Assembly (NCBI RefSeq): GCF_017349315.1
Contig: NZ_JAFMPP010000020.1
Location: forward strand, 1 to 64,000
Source: Jiella flava
GTDB taxonomy: Bacteria > Pseudomonadota > Alphaproteobacteria > Rhizobiales > Rhizobiaceae
Length of the DNA stretch: 64,000 bases
Direction: 5' to 3'
Shown piece by piece: positions 27,428 through 35,845 of this stretch. A program made the position numbers and the translations under genes. A model generated the notes under the pieces. That model was given only the letters and a program-made list of their open reading frames with translations. It made no database searches and was not told the origin of the DNA. Positions within the stretch are counted from its first letter, which is position 1, and every line of letters begins with the position of its first letter.

Positions 27428-28255
27428 ATGGATGCAGGGTTGCAAAGGATTCGTGCCATGGCGCTACGCCGCCGTTTTGAGGAGATGTCGAGCGTCGAGT
27501 TGGCGGCGCTGGCGCCTGATATCACCGCGGCCGTGGCGGTTCTGCCGATCGCGGCGATCGAACAGCACGGGCCGCATTTGCCGCTTGGCACCGACGCCTA
27601 TCTCGCCGACGCCATGGTCGAATCCGTCATCGCCAAACTGCCGGACGCGGTGGCAGCGACCTTTCTGCCGACCTTTCGAATCGGTCAATCGAGCGAGCAC
27701 ACGGCGTTTCCCGGCACGCTCAGTCTCGACACTCAAACGCTCGCCGCGGCGCTGATCGCGATCGGCGAGGGGCTTGCCGATGCCGGCTTTCGCCGGCTCG
27801 TCATCGTCAATTCCCATGGCGGTAACACGCCGGCAATGGACACGGTGGCGCTGGAGCTGCGCCGGCGGCGAGGGCTGCTCGTGGGGATCTGTTCGTGGTT
27901 GCGCTTCGGCTATCCGGAGGGCGTGTTGCCGCAACAAGAGATTGATCACGGCATTCACGGCGGCGCCGTCGAGACCGCGCTGATGCTGCATTTTTATCCC
28001 CGTCTCGTGCGGACCGAGCGGATCGCCCGGTTTGAGACGCTGCAGGCGAGACTGGAAGACAAGCACACCCATTTGCGCGCCCATGGCCGGCTCGGTTTCG
28101 GCTGGATGGCAAACGATCTCAACCCGCAAGGGGTCGTCGGCGATGCGACGCTCGCCACCCCGGCGATCGGCGCGGCGATCGCAGCCCATCAGGCTGACGC
28201 TTTCCTGAGTTTTTTGGAGGATGTCCTGGCGTTCGATCTGGGGTCGCTCGCCTGA
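27428..28255 (+). CDS. Creatininase-family amidohydrolase
   Basis: A 275-residue protein of the creatininase fold (creatininase, MftE, ArfB). The metal ligands appear in order: AIEQHGPHLPLGTDAY (Glu, His, Asp), VNSHGGN (His) and DHGIHGGAVETALML (His, Glu). Members hydrolyse cyclic amides or formamides in diverse pathways. The neighbour is 8-oxoguanine deaminase, so a purine-derived or ring-opened substrate is plausible but not shown. An ATG at 27458 is an alternative start. The gap to the next gene is 12 bases. Confidence 0.85.
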   Translation: MDAGLQRIRAMALRRRFEEMSSVELAALAPDITAAVAVLPIAAIEQHGPHLPLGTDAYLADAMVESVIAKLPDAVAATFLPTFRIGQSSEHTAFPGTLSLDTQTLAAALIAIGEGLADAGFRRLVIVNSHGGNTPAMDTVALELRRRRGLLVGICSWLRFGYPEGVLPQQEIDHGIHGGAVETALMLHFYPRLVRTERIARFETLQARLEDKHTHLRAHGRLGFGWMANDLNPQGVVGDATLATPAIGAAIAAHQADAFLSFLEDVLAFDLGSLA

Positions 28256-28267
28256 GAGGAGAATGGG

Positions 28268-29659
28268 ATGGTCGATCCGGTTCGCGACAAGGCGCCGTCG
28301 GTGCCTTGGCAGGCCGAAAGGTCCGGCCGATTGTGGCTGAAAAATCCGCTGGCGATCCTGGCTGAGGACGCCGGCGGCGGGGTGGTGGTCGAGGATGGGA
28401 AAATCACCGAGACGGTCGCCGCCGGCAAGGCGCCGGTCTCGCCTTTCGACGCGCCGTTCGACGCCTCGCGCCATGTCGTGCTGCCGGGGCTGATCAACAC
28501 CCATCATCATTTCTACCAGACGCTGACGCGGGCGCATCCGGCGGCGATCGACAGGGGTCTGTTCTCCTGGTTGCGGGCGCTCTATCCGATCTGGAGCCGC
28601 TTGGATCCGGAGGCGATGCGGCTCGCCGCCCGGCTGTCTCTGGTCGAGCTGCTGATGTCCGGCTGCGCCACCGCCGCCGACCATCACTATCTGTTTCCGG
28701 CCGGGCTCGACGATGCGATCGATATCGAGGTGGCCGAGGCACAGGCCCTCGGCATCCGGGTGACACTCACCCGCGGCTCGATGGACCTGTCGCAAAAGGA
28801 TGGCGGCCTGCCGCCCGATCATGTCGTTCAGGATGCCGACACGATCCTGGCCGACAGCGAGCGGCTGATTTCACGCTACCACGACCGGTCGCCGGACGCG
28901 ATGGTCCAGATCGCGCTGGCGCCGTGCTCGCCGTTTTCGGTGACCAAACTCTTGATGCGCGAGACTGCGGCGTTGTCGGAGAAACATGATTGCCGCCTGC
29001 ACACCCATCTGGGCGAGACCGAAGACGAGAATGCCTTTTGCGCCGAGACCTTCGGCTGCCGGCCGCTCGACTATCTGGAGGAACTGGGCTGGCTCGGACC
29101 GCGCACCTGGCTCGCCCATGGCATCCATTTCACCACCGATGAATGCCGTCGGCTCGGCCGGCACCAGGTCGGCGTCTGCCATTGCCCGTCGTCCAACGCT
29201 GTACTCGCCTCGGGTTTTTGCAAGGTGCGCGAGCTGCGCGCGGCCGGCGCCCCGGTTGGCCTCGGCGTCGACGGCTCGGCCTCGAACGACGGCTCGAACA
29301 TGATCGCCGAATTGCGCAGCGCCTTGCTGTTGCAGCGGCTGCATTACCGCTCGGCTGCCGCATTCGGTGTCCGCGACGCGATCGAGCTCGCGACAACCGG
29401 ATCGGCCGCCTGCCTCGGTCGGCCGGAACTCGGCCGGATCGCGGTTGGCGCCCGGGCCGATCTGGCGCTTTTTACCCTCGATGACTTGCGCTTTTCCGGC
29501 GCCCATGACCCGGTCGCCGCTCTGATCCTGTGCGGGGCGCAGACCGCCGATCGGGTGATGGTCGCGGGGCGATGGCGGGTCGTCGACGGCGTCCCGCTCG
29601 GCATCGATCTCGCGGCGTTGCGCGCTGACCATGGACGCGCGGCCGCGCGTTTTGCCTGA
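28268..29659 (+). CDS. 8-oxoguanine deaminase / amidohydrolase family
   Basis: A 463-residue metal-dependent deaminase of the cog0402 group. Metal and substrate motifs are PGLINTHHHFYQTLTR, HTHLGETEDEN, WLAHGIHFT and GLGVDGSASNDGSNM. These match the 8-oxoguanine deaminases, which convert 8-oxoguanine to urate, and related hydroxyatrazine-type hydrolases. A GAGAGGAG ribosome site precedes the ATG. With the creatininase-like gene it forms a two-gene operon divergent from a MarR regulator, suggesting inducible purine or related heterocycle breakdown. Confidence 0.85.
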   Translation: MVDPVRDKAPSVPWQAERSGRLWLKNPLAILAEDAGGGVVVEDGKITETVAAGKAPVSPFDAPFDASRHVVLPGLINTHHHFYQTLTRAHPAAIDRGLFSWLRALYPIWSRLDPEAMRLAARLSLVELLMSGCATAADHHYLFPAGLDDAIDIEVAEAQALGIRVTLTRGSMDLSQKDGGLPPDHVVQDADTILADSERLISRYHDRSPDAMVQIALAPCSPFSVTKLLMRETAALSEKHDCRLHTHLGETEDENAFCAETFGCRPLDYLEELGWLGPRTWLAHGIHFTTDECRRLGRHQVGVCHCPSSNAVLASGFCKVRELRAAGAPVGLGVDGSASNDGSNMIAELRSALLLQRLHYRSAAAFGVRDAIELATTGSAACLGRPELGRIAVGARADLALFTLDDLRFSGAHDPVAALILCGAQTADRVMVAGRWRVVDGVPLGIDLAALRADHGRAAARFA

Positions 29660-29996
29660 GGCTTTGCGTTTGCGATGAGCCAACCCCGGCCCGCGGCGCG
29701 TGACCAGCAGAGGCGATCGGGGTGGGCGGACGGCGTCATCTGCGGTGCAAGGAATCTTGGCGCCGGGCCTTGGCGCCGTGCATGGCGCCGCGTGCCGGAC
29801 GCTGCTTGGAGTCATGATGATTCCGCCCCTCCGATGTATCCTGCCTCGACGCGGATGTGACCGCTTTCGATCAAAAACTAACGTTGCGATATTATTGCCT
29901 AGAGGGCAATCGCTTCCATTGCATGCAATAATGGAGACGCTAATATTTTAGTAATGTTGTTCTTTCGGTGGGATCAGTTTTTGCTGGACGTCTTCG
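29660..29996. other. Intergenic region upstream of GGDEF gene
   Basis: A 337-base gap after the 8-oxoguanine deaminase gene. The last 130 bases (29870-29960) are AT-rich and probably hold the promoter of the GGDEF gene. Short frames here show no recognisable protein. Confidence 0.35.
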
Positions 29997-31349
29997 GTGA
30001 TTTGTAACAACTGTTGCGATACCTTGGCCTCAGTCAAAACGTTGCGACGGATTGCTGTGTTTCGTAAGGCGCAAAACCCCGTGGGATCAGCCCATATCGA
30101 CGTTGAGATCGAGCGCCTTGGTCCGTTACTCGATTTTTCGCCCGCGTTGGGACGGCGGTACGAGGCGGACACCTGCTTCGGCCGGGTCCGCCATCTCCGC
30201 CTGAGCATGCTGATGGGCATCCTGTGCTACAACAGCTACGATCTCATCAGTTTCTTGGTGTTCCCGCTTCTGGCGACGGAGTCGATATTTCTACGGCTGT
30301 TGATGACGGGGTTTGCCCTGGCTGCCTATTTGGCGGTGCCGAAGCTCGCCTCGAGGATGCGCGAGACGCTGATGTTGGCCATCATGATTGGGGCCTGCAC
30401 CATTCCGCTGGTGATGTTCTGGTCCGGCCCGGTCAACGATGTGGCCATTACTTTCGTCGACTACCTTCTGACGGTGGTCTTTGGGGTGGTCGTGCTGCAG
30501 CTGCGATTTCCGGCCGCGACTCTGCTCATCTTGCTGGCATGTTCGGGCGGAGAATACGCTGTTTGGCTCCGGCCCGATCTCAGCTACGAACTCCGGCTCG
30601 GCCTGTCCCTGCAGCTGACAATCGCCTCGCTGTTTCTGGTCTTGAGCAGCTGGCTGCTGCAGAAGAGCCTGCGCGAGGCATATTTAACGAATCTGCGCGA
30701 GATCGAGCGCTCGCGGCAGCTGGAGGTCGCGCGCCAAAGTCTCGCCGAATTGTCGATGACCGACGTTCTGACCGACCTCGGCAATCGCCGCTGCCTCGAC
30801 GACGCTCTGCCGGGCTGGCTGGAGGAGGCGCGAAGCGGCACCAAGAGCTTTGCCGTGGTGCTCGCTGATGTCGATCACTTCAAGGCCTTTAACGACCATT
30901 ACGGCCATCTGGCCGGCGACACCTGTCTGCGCCGGATCGGCGCGGCCTTGCGGCGGGTGACCCGCCAGGGTGAGGATCTGGTGGTGCGCTATGGCGGCGA
31001 GGAGTTTGTCATCCTGTTCAAGACGGCCAGCGAGGCGGTGGCATTTCAGCGGGCGAACGACCTGGTCAATGCGATCTTCGCGCTCGCGATCGCTCATGAC
31101 GCGCGGCCGGACAATGTCAGCCGGGTGACGATCAGCGCCGGTTTGGCGTTTGTTCCCGCCTCGACCCAAACCTCGCCACATGCGGTGATCGCCGCGGCCG
31201 ATGTCGCGCTCTATCGGGCCAAGCATGCCGGTCGCGGTCGCGTCGCGTTGGCGTTCGACGGCGAGGATAGCTTGGGCGGACGGGAGGTGACGCTGCGCCG
31301 CTCAGGGAGCGTGGCTCGCACGCCCATGGATCTGGAGCGCTCGCGCTGA
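29997..31349 (+). CDS. Membrane-bound GGDEF protein (putative diguanylate cyclase)
   Basis: A protein of up to 450 residues. An N-terminal membrane module of about five or six helices (residues about 65-225) is followed by a short coiled-coil and a C-terminal GGDEF domain starting at LSMTDVLTDLGNRR. The catalytic loop reads YGGEEF and Mg ligands are in VLADVDHFKAFND, so cyclase activity is expected (2 GTP to c-di-GMP). The inhibitory I-site RxxD is not in register (QGED precedes the motif), so product inhibition may be lost. The start is uncertain: GTG at 29997 gives the longest form. Confidence 0.85.
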   Translation: MICNNCCDTLASVKTLRRIAVFRKAQNPVGSAHIDVEIERLGPLLDFSPALGRRYEADTCFGRVRHLRLSMLMGILCYNSYDLISFLVFPLLATESIFLRLLMTGFALAAYLAVPKLASRMRETLMLAIMIGACTIPLVMFWSGPVNDVAITFVDYLLTVVFGVVVLQLRFPAATLLILLACSGGEYAVWLRPDLSYELRLGLSLQLTIASLFLVLSSWLLQKSLREAYLTNLREIERSRQLEVARQSLAELSMTDVLTDLGNRRCLDDALPGWLEEARSGTKSFAVVLADVDHFKAFNDHYGHLAGDTCLRRIGAALRRVTRQGEDLVVRYGGEEFVILFKTASEAVAFQRANDLVNAIFALAIAHDARPDNVSRVTISAGLAFVPASTQTSPHAVIAAADVALYRAKHAGRGRVALAFDGEDSLGGREVTLRRSGSVARTPMDLERSR

Positions 31350-31351
31350 CG

Positions 31352-31455
31352 TATCAGCCCGAAAATCGGGATCGATTTTCGACTAAGCGCGATGTGTCAC
31401 GTCCATGACGGAGAGCGTCACGGGTTGTCCTGTCGGACGCAAAACCGACAAGCTC
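31352..31455 (-). repeat. Dispersed two-hairpin repeat, copy B (degenerate)
   Basis: A diverged copy in reverse orientation. The CCCGAAAATCGGGATCGATT hairpin and the CCTGTCGGACGCA segment are preserved, while the middle has drifted. It lies just after the GGDEF gene. Confidence 0.65.
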
Positions 31456-31593
31456 GATCCTGGACGTTAAAGGTTCCGAGCGTCCGGCGCATCGGGAGTG
31501 AGGGGCGGGCAACGCCCAGGACTTGCCCAGGCTCGGGGCTCCGCGTCGGAAAGAGGGCGGGGGGCCAGAATGCGACCGAGGCGGCTGCGTGGC

Positions 31594-32592
31594 TCAGTCG
31601 CCGGCGACGAAGAATTGCAGATCGCCGTCCGGGGTGATCCCGATCCGGTAGAAATTATAGGCGCCGAATTCGAGCATCGCCTGGTAGTCGTTGGCGGTGA
31701 CGATTTGAAACAGCTCGACCAGCTGCGGCTTGGTCAGTTTGTTGAGATCGAGTTGGGTGAAATACGGCCAGACATAGATCTCGTCGTCGCCATTCGGCTC
31801 CACACGCGCATAGCCGGCATTCAGGACGTCGATCATGATGGCGAGGGTTTCGAGCCCTTGGCCGTCGCCGGATGCGCGCTTGAGAAAGGCGATCGGATCG
31901 GCCGGCGTGTTGGCGAAGGTCAACAGCGTGCCGTCCGGGCCGGGGCGGAGGAAGGGGCGCAGCTCGCCGATGTCGCCACTGCGGGCGGCGGCCAGCAGCT
32001 TTTCCCGCATCTCACGGACCGGGGCCGGCAGCTTGGCGGGGTCGTGGCTGATGTCCGAGTCGAGGGGCAGCGCCGATCTCCCGGCCGTGCCGGAGGCGGC
32101 CGGGGGCCGGTCTGCGTCGCCGCCTGGCAAGACGGGCGGCTGATTGGCGGCGCCGCGGCCGTCGGTCGAATGCGGTGGGGTGAGCGGTGCCGTCGCACCA
32201 CCACCATTTTCCGGCCGGGCCGCGCCATTTGCCGGCGGCGGGGTATAGATCTTGCCGTCGCGGGCGTTCTCATCCTCGGGCGACAGCGGAACCTCGCCTT
32301 CGTCGGTGCCTTCCGACTCCGGCACGGAGGGTGTGTTCGCGCTTGGCGGCTTGGCGCCATTCGGCGCCTTGTCAGGGGCGCTTTGCTTTGTCTGATCTGA
32401 GGGCAGATTGGGGCCTTGGCGATCCTTTTCAGATCCCGGCAAGGGCGGCAACGGCACCGCGACGATGCCACCACTGCCATGATAGCTGTCGTCGTCATTT
32501 TCGAACTGCGAAAAGGCGAAGGCTTGGCTCGCGACGACGAAACAGAAACCGAGGCAGACGAAAAGGATGGGCAAGTTCGTCGAACGACGCAT
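31594..32592 (-). CDS. Secreted protein with Pro-rich linker, unknown function
   Basis: A 332-residue protein with a Sec signal peptide (residues 1-26, core LPILFVCLGFCFVVASQAFA). Residues about 40-180 are a low-complexity Pro/Gly/Asp/Ala linker. The C-terminal domain of about 140 residues (VREMREKLLAAARSGDIGEL to YRIGITPDGDLQFFVAGD) is likely the conserved functional part, with an N-terminal ankyrin-like helix pair. The design suggests an exported domain on a flexible tether. No function can be assigned. Confidence 0.75.
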   Translation of the reverse strand: MRRSTNLPILFVCLGFCFVVASQAFAFSQFENDDDSYHGSGGIVAVPLPPLPGSEKDRQGPNLPSDQTKQSAPDKAPNGAKPPSANTPSVPESEGTDEGEVPLSPEDENARDGKIYTPPPANGAARPENGGGATAPLTPPHSTDGRGAANQPPVLPGGDADRPPAASGTAGRSALPLDSDISHDPAKLPAPVREMREKLLAAARSGDIGELRPFLRPGPDGTLLTFANTPADPIAFLKRASGDGQGLETLAIMIDVLNAGYARVEPNGDDEIYVWPYFTQLDLNKLTKPQLVELFQIVTANDYQAMLEFGAYNFYRIGITPDGDLQFFVAGD

Positions 32593-32728
32593 CGTCTCAG
32601 AGGCCTTTGCTGATGGCTATGCTTCGGTGGGTGGTCGGGCCTCGCCCCTTTCATGCTGATCTGTCGGCGGCGGGAACGAGCGGTCGCGCGTCTGAAAACT
32701 GCGCCTCCGGATTGCTGTGTTGGCCGCG

Positions 32729-32989
32729 CTACTGGATCGTGCGGTCGGGGCGGAACTCGCCGTATTCCAGACGCTGGCGCAGCGTTTCCATCAGTGACAG
32801 CACGTCGTCCTCGCCATGCAGGCGGACCAGCTCGGTCAGGGCGGTGGTGATCGCCGTCTCGGCCAGGATCTCGGTTTCGATGCCGTCGGACATGCCGTCC
32901 GCCCAGGCCTCGTTGTGATATTCGAGGGCCACCTGCTTCTTTTCCGCCTGGATCATTTCCTCCAGTTCGGCGCTGTGTAGATCGATCAT
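32729..32989 (-). CDS. Conserved small acidic helical protein
   Basis: An 86-residue protein rich in Glu and Leu and probably all-helical (ELEEMIQAEKKQVALEYHNE, then ETAITTALTELVRLHGEDDV). The ATG is preceded by GAGGGTGAC. A longer frame from GTG upstream adds 12 residues. No family recognised. It lies between two genes for exported proteins on the same strand. Confidence 0.55.
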   Translation of the reverse strand: MIDLHSAELEEMIQAEKKQVALEYHNEAWADGMSDGIETEILAETAITTALTELVRLHGEDDVLSLMETLRQRLEYGEFRPDRTIQ

Positions 32990-33090
32990 GTCACCCTCTA
33001 AAATTTCGGTCCCCGGTTTCACCACTCGTTAAGACCTATCATGTTCAGAACGATTCGACGGGCGAAACGCCGCAGATCGTTAATCAAACG

Positions 33091-33540
33091 TTAAGCCCCG
33101 TACCTGGACCCGATCTCACGTGCCAGGGCCGCGCCTTCCCGGCGGTAACGATCAACCGCGACCCGGGCCGCCTTGGTGCAGCTGCGATAGGTCGCCGCGA
33201 AGCTGCGATAGCCATTGTTGAAGCTGGCTATCAACTGCCGCTTGTCGGCCTCGCGAGGAGCCTGCGCCGCGATCAACGCGCTCATTTCCGTACGCCACAC
33301 ATCTGCATCCGGCTCACCGCACAGCTTGCGCAGGAAGTGCACCGAACCCAGAATCGTCGCCAGGCGACCGAGCGGCCGCATGAACGGTGCTTCGCCTGGT
33401 GGCTCTGGCGGCTGGGTCGCCTCGGCATTGGCCGCGTCGCTTGCCTGATCTTGCGCAAGAACCGGCCGCGGGTCCGCCAGAGCAATGGCCAAAGCAGCGA
33501 GGATGGTCAAGACGGGCAGACTGAAACGACGCGATCGCAT
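33091..33540 (-). CDS. TIGR02301-family exported protein
   Basis: A 149-residue alphaproteobacterial protein of the TIGR02301 family. The signal peptide is at residues 1-30 (LTILAALAIALADP, ending VLAQ). The conserved core is RLATILGSVHFLRKLCGEPDADVWRTEM, then RQLIASFNNGYRSFAATYRSCTKAA, with two Cys that may pair. The function of the family is unknown. A GTG at 33555 would add five residues. Confidence 0.8.
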   Translation of the reverse strand: MRSRRFSLPVLTILAALAIALADPRPVLAQDQASDAANAEATQPPEPPGEAPFMRPLGRLATILGSVHFLRKLCGEPDADVWRTEMSALIAAQAPREADKRQLIASFNNGYRSFAATYRSCTKAARVAVDRYRREGAALAREIGSRYGA

Positions 33541-33803
33541 GGGGCGAGCTTTCACCGATCGTTAACCCTATGGCAAGCGAAAGGAGGGCTTGCCGGGCGT
33601 TCTTCGTCTTTCTGCGGCGCGGTCGCAACAACGATCGATGCAGGCGGTTAACGCTCCGGCGTGGCGCGTCTTTTTCAAGGGGAGACCGGGTGTTCAAAAA
33701 TGCGTGTGCATCGCGAAAATCGCCCTTTGATTCGCAGTGCGTCCGGGTTCCGCCCGAACAGATCCTTCGCAGACCGCCTTTCGACTAAGCGGGGCGACTG
33801 GTT

Positions 33804-34220
33804 TCACCGCTCGTTGCGGCACTGCGCGACGACGGCGGAAAGGCCTGGCGTCGTCTCACCGGCGGCCTCCATGGCGCGGATGTCTGTCAGCGTGAAGCGG
33901 CCGACGGCGGCTGCATCGTCGCCCGCTTTCGGCGCGGCGTTGGCGGGGAGGGCGGCGGAAAAGACGGCGATCACCACATGGAGGCTGTCGCCGATCGTCT
34001 CGTGAACGGTGGTAAAGCGCGGGGCCGCGATCGCCAGACCGGTTTCCTCGAAAAGTTCGCGGCGGGCCGCCGATTCCAGGGTCTCGCCGAATTCAACACC
34101 GCCGCCGGGCAGGCTCCACATCCCTTCGAAGGGCGCTTTGCCGCGGCGCACCAGCAGGCTACGCTCGGCGTCAAAGACGCAGATGGAGACGACGAGGGCG
34201 GGCCTTGCGCGCTGCGTCAT
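33804..34220 (-). CDS. Nudix hydrolase
   Basis: A 138-residue Nudix protein. The complete Nudix box is GGGVEFGETLESAARRELFEETGL, with the REx2EE core that binds Mg. The N-terminus reads RPALVVSICVFDAERSLLVRRG. Such small stand-alone members hydrolyse nucleoside diphosphate derivatives. The substrate cannot be deduced. It is divergent from the SRAP-like gene across 76 bases. Confidence 0.87.
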   Translation of the reverse strand: MTQRARPALVVSICVFDAERSLLVRRGKAPFEGMWSLPGGGVEFGETLESAARRELFEETGLAIAAPRFTTVHETIGDSLHVVIAVFSAALPANAAPKAGDDAAAVGRFTLTDIRAMEAAGETTPGLSAVVAQCRNER

Positions 34221-34296
34221 CGGTGTCGTCTCCTTCTCGCTTTGTCGGAGCGTTCGGTGTCGACCGATTCGCCGATCGCCGCAAAGGGAATCGTCA

Positions 34297-34926
34297 TTGG
34301 CCGGCCGCTTCGCTCTCACCGCATCGCCCGAGACCGTAAAGGCGCATTTCGCCCTCAGCGATCTCGATCCGTTTCCGCCGCGCCCGGCGATCCTGCCGAC
34401 GCACCCGATCCTGGTGGTGCTCGCCGGCCGCGAGGGGCGGTTCGAGGTCGCTCGGGCCGGACGCCTGGCGCAACTGGTGCGGTGGGGCTTGATTCCGAAC
34501 TGGTTCAAGGCCGAAGGGCCGCTGCCGGCGCTGTTCAACGCCAAGGCCGAGACGGCGCATGAGAACGCCGCCTTTCGCGGGCCGTTGCGTCATCGCCGCT
34601 GCCTGGTGCCGGCGAGCGCCTTCTTTCGCAAGCTCGGCGGCAAGGGCGGGCCGACCCATCGCGTCAGCCTCGACGGGGAGGCGGTGATCGCCCTGGCGGG
34701 GGTGATGGAGAGCTATATGGCGCCGGACGGCAGCGAGGTCGACACGGCGGCGATCCTGACGGCCGAGACCTGGCCCGTCGATCGCGGCCGGCTCAGCCGT
34801 TTGCCGGTGGTGATTGCGCCGCATGATTATCCGCGTTGGCTCGACTGTCGCAGCCATGAGCCGGCGGCAATCGCCGGCCTGATGCGGGCGCTGCCGCTGA
34901 CCGCCTTCACTCTAACGGCGGCGTGA
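34297..34926 (+). CDS. SRAP-fold protein lacking catalytic residues
   Basis: A 209-residue homologue of the SOS response-associated peptidase family (YedK/HMCES), which shields abasic sites by cross-linking through Cys2. Fold markers are present: AGRFALTASPETV, VRWGLIPNWF, FNAKAETAHENAAFRGPLRHRRCLVP, RLPVVIAPHDY. But the N-terminus is Met-Ala-Gly-Arg instead of Met-Cys-Gly-Arg. The expected catalytic Glu of GFYEW is replaced (AFFRK), and the expected His of IHDRMP is replaced (RLSRLP). Asn of NAKAET stays. The TTG start with AAGGGA upstream gives exactly the family N-terminus. It cannot form the normal thiazolidine adduct. Confidence 0.75.
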   Translation: MAGRFALTASPETVKAHFALSDLDPFPPRPAILPTHPILVVLAGREGRFEVARAGRLAQLVRWGLIPNWFKAEGPLPALFNAKAETAHENAAFRGPLRHRRCLVPASAFFRKLGGKGGPTHRVSLDGEAVIALAGVMESYMAPDGSEVDTAAILTAETWPVDRGRLSRLPVVIAPHDYPRWLDCRSHEPAAIAGLMRALPLTAFTLTAA

Positions 34927-35198
34927 GATTGCGCCTGCGCCGGTCAGGCCGTCGCGGCGGCAGATCGGCGCGGTTGCGCGATCAAAACGTTGGAATGCGA
35001 TCCGAGGCCCGACGGCCGCATTCGGTCTTCCAGCTGATGTCTCAAGCGTCTGGCCGCAAAACAGCGTCTGGCCGTGAACGGAGGCGCTGAGAAGAGCTTC
35101 AGAGGCCGGTCCGAGGTCCGCGCGAGACGCCTATCCACGCCACGGCCGGCGAACCGTGACCGATCCTCACATGCCATGCCGTGTGAGGCGCTGGCGGC

Positions 35199-35378
35199 TT
35201 ACTCGGCTGCGATCAACCGGTCCGTCTTGCGCAGATCCACTGCCTCGGCCCGAGCAATCTTGCGGCTGGCCTGGCTGGCGGCGGCAATCGCCGGAATGGC
35301 GATGTCACGGTAGTTGCGTACGAGATCGATTTCGGCGTCTCGGTCGCGCTTCGAGCGGAATTGCAGATTGTCTTTCAT
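35199..35378 (-). CDS. Small 59-residue basic protein
   Basis: A short frame beginning ATG at 35378 after GGACCAGGACG and ending TAA. The product begins MKDNLQFRSKRDRDAEIDLV, continues with RNYRDIAIPAIAAASQ, and ends DLRKTDRLIAAE. It looks like one or two amphipathic helices with balanced charge. No family recognised, but composition and ribosome site fit a real gene. Confidence 0.5.
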   Translation of the reverse strand: MKDNLQFRSKRDRDAEIDLVRNYRDIAIPAIAAASQASRKIARAEAVDLRKTDRLIAAE

Positions 35379-35845
35379 CGTCCTGGTCCAAAGGTGTGTC
35401 GTCGTCCGGTGACGGATCTTTTCAGCCGGTGAATTACGCTAGTTTGACGACGTTTCCTTATTCATCCTTGACCGTTTGCGTGGCGAGTCACGGAGTTTGC
35501 CGGGGCGTGTCTACGGGGTGACAGCGAAAGCCGTGGGAAAAGCAAGAAATTCCTGGACCGCGGGGATTTGAAAGCAATTCGTTCCAACGCGGATCGGGGC
35601 GCAATTTGTGTTTCAGCGCGACACGAATCGTGGGGCCTCGGGATCCGGTGCAATCGCGGCCCATGACGGTTCTATGACCGCGCTGGCGATGAGGGGTGAT
35701 GTTCGCCCGCAGACGCGATGTGACGCCCGCCCGCGCAAATTCCGACCACCGAATCGCCATCTCCTGCGACATCCTGTATGTCGGCGGCGAACCGATAGGA
35801 CGAAAGGGGGCGGGGCCGTCCGCCACGCCTCGACAGGACGATCAA
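35379..35845. other. Intergenic region upstream of cysS
   Basis: A 467-base gap between the small minus-strand gene and cysS. The region near 35420-35470 is AT-richer. Frames on both strands lack recognisable features. It must hold the promoters of both flanking genes. Confidence 0.35.

Noticed and set aside
33661..33790. Possible eighth copy of the two-hairpin repeat
   Set aside because: Only short scattered matches (GCATCGCGAAAATCGCC) occur and the order is not preserved.
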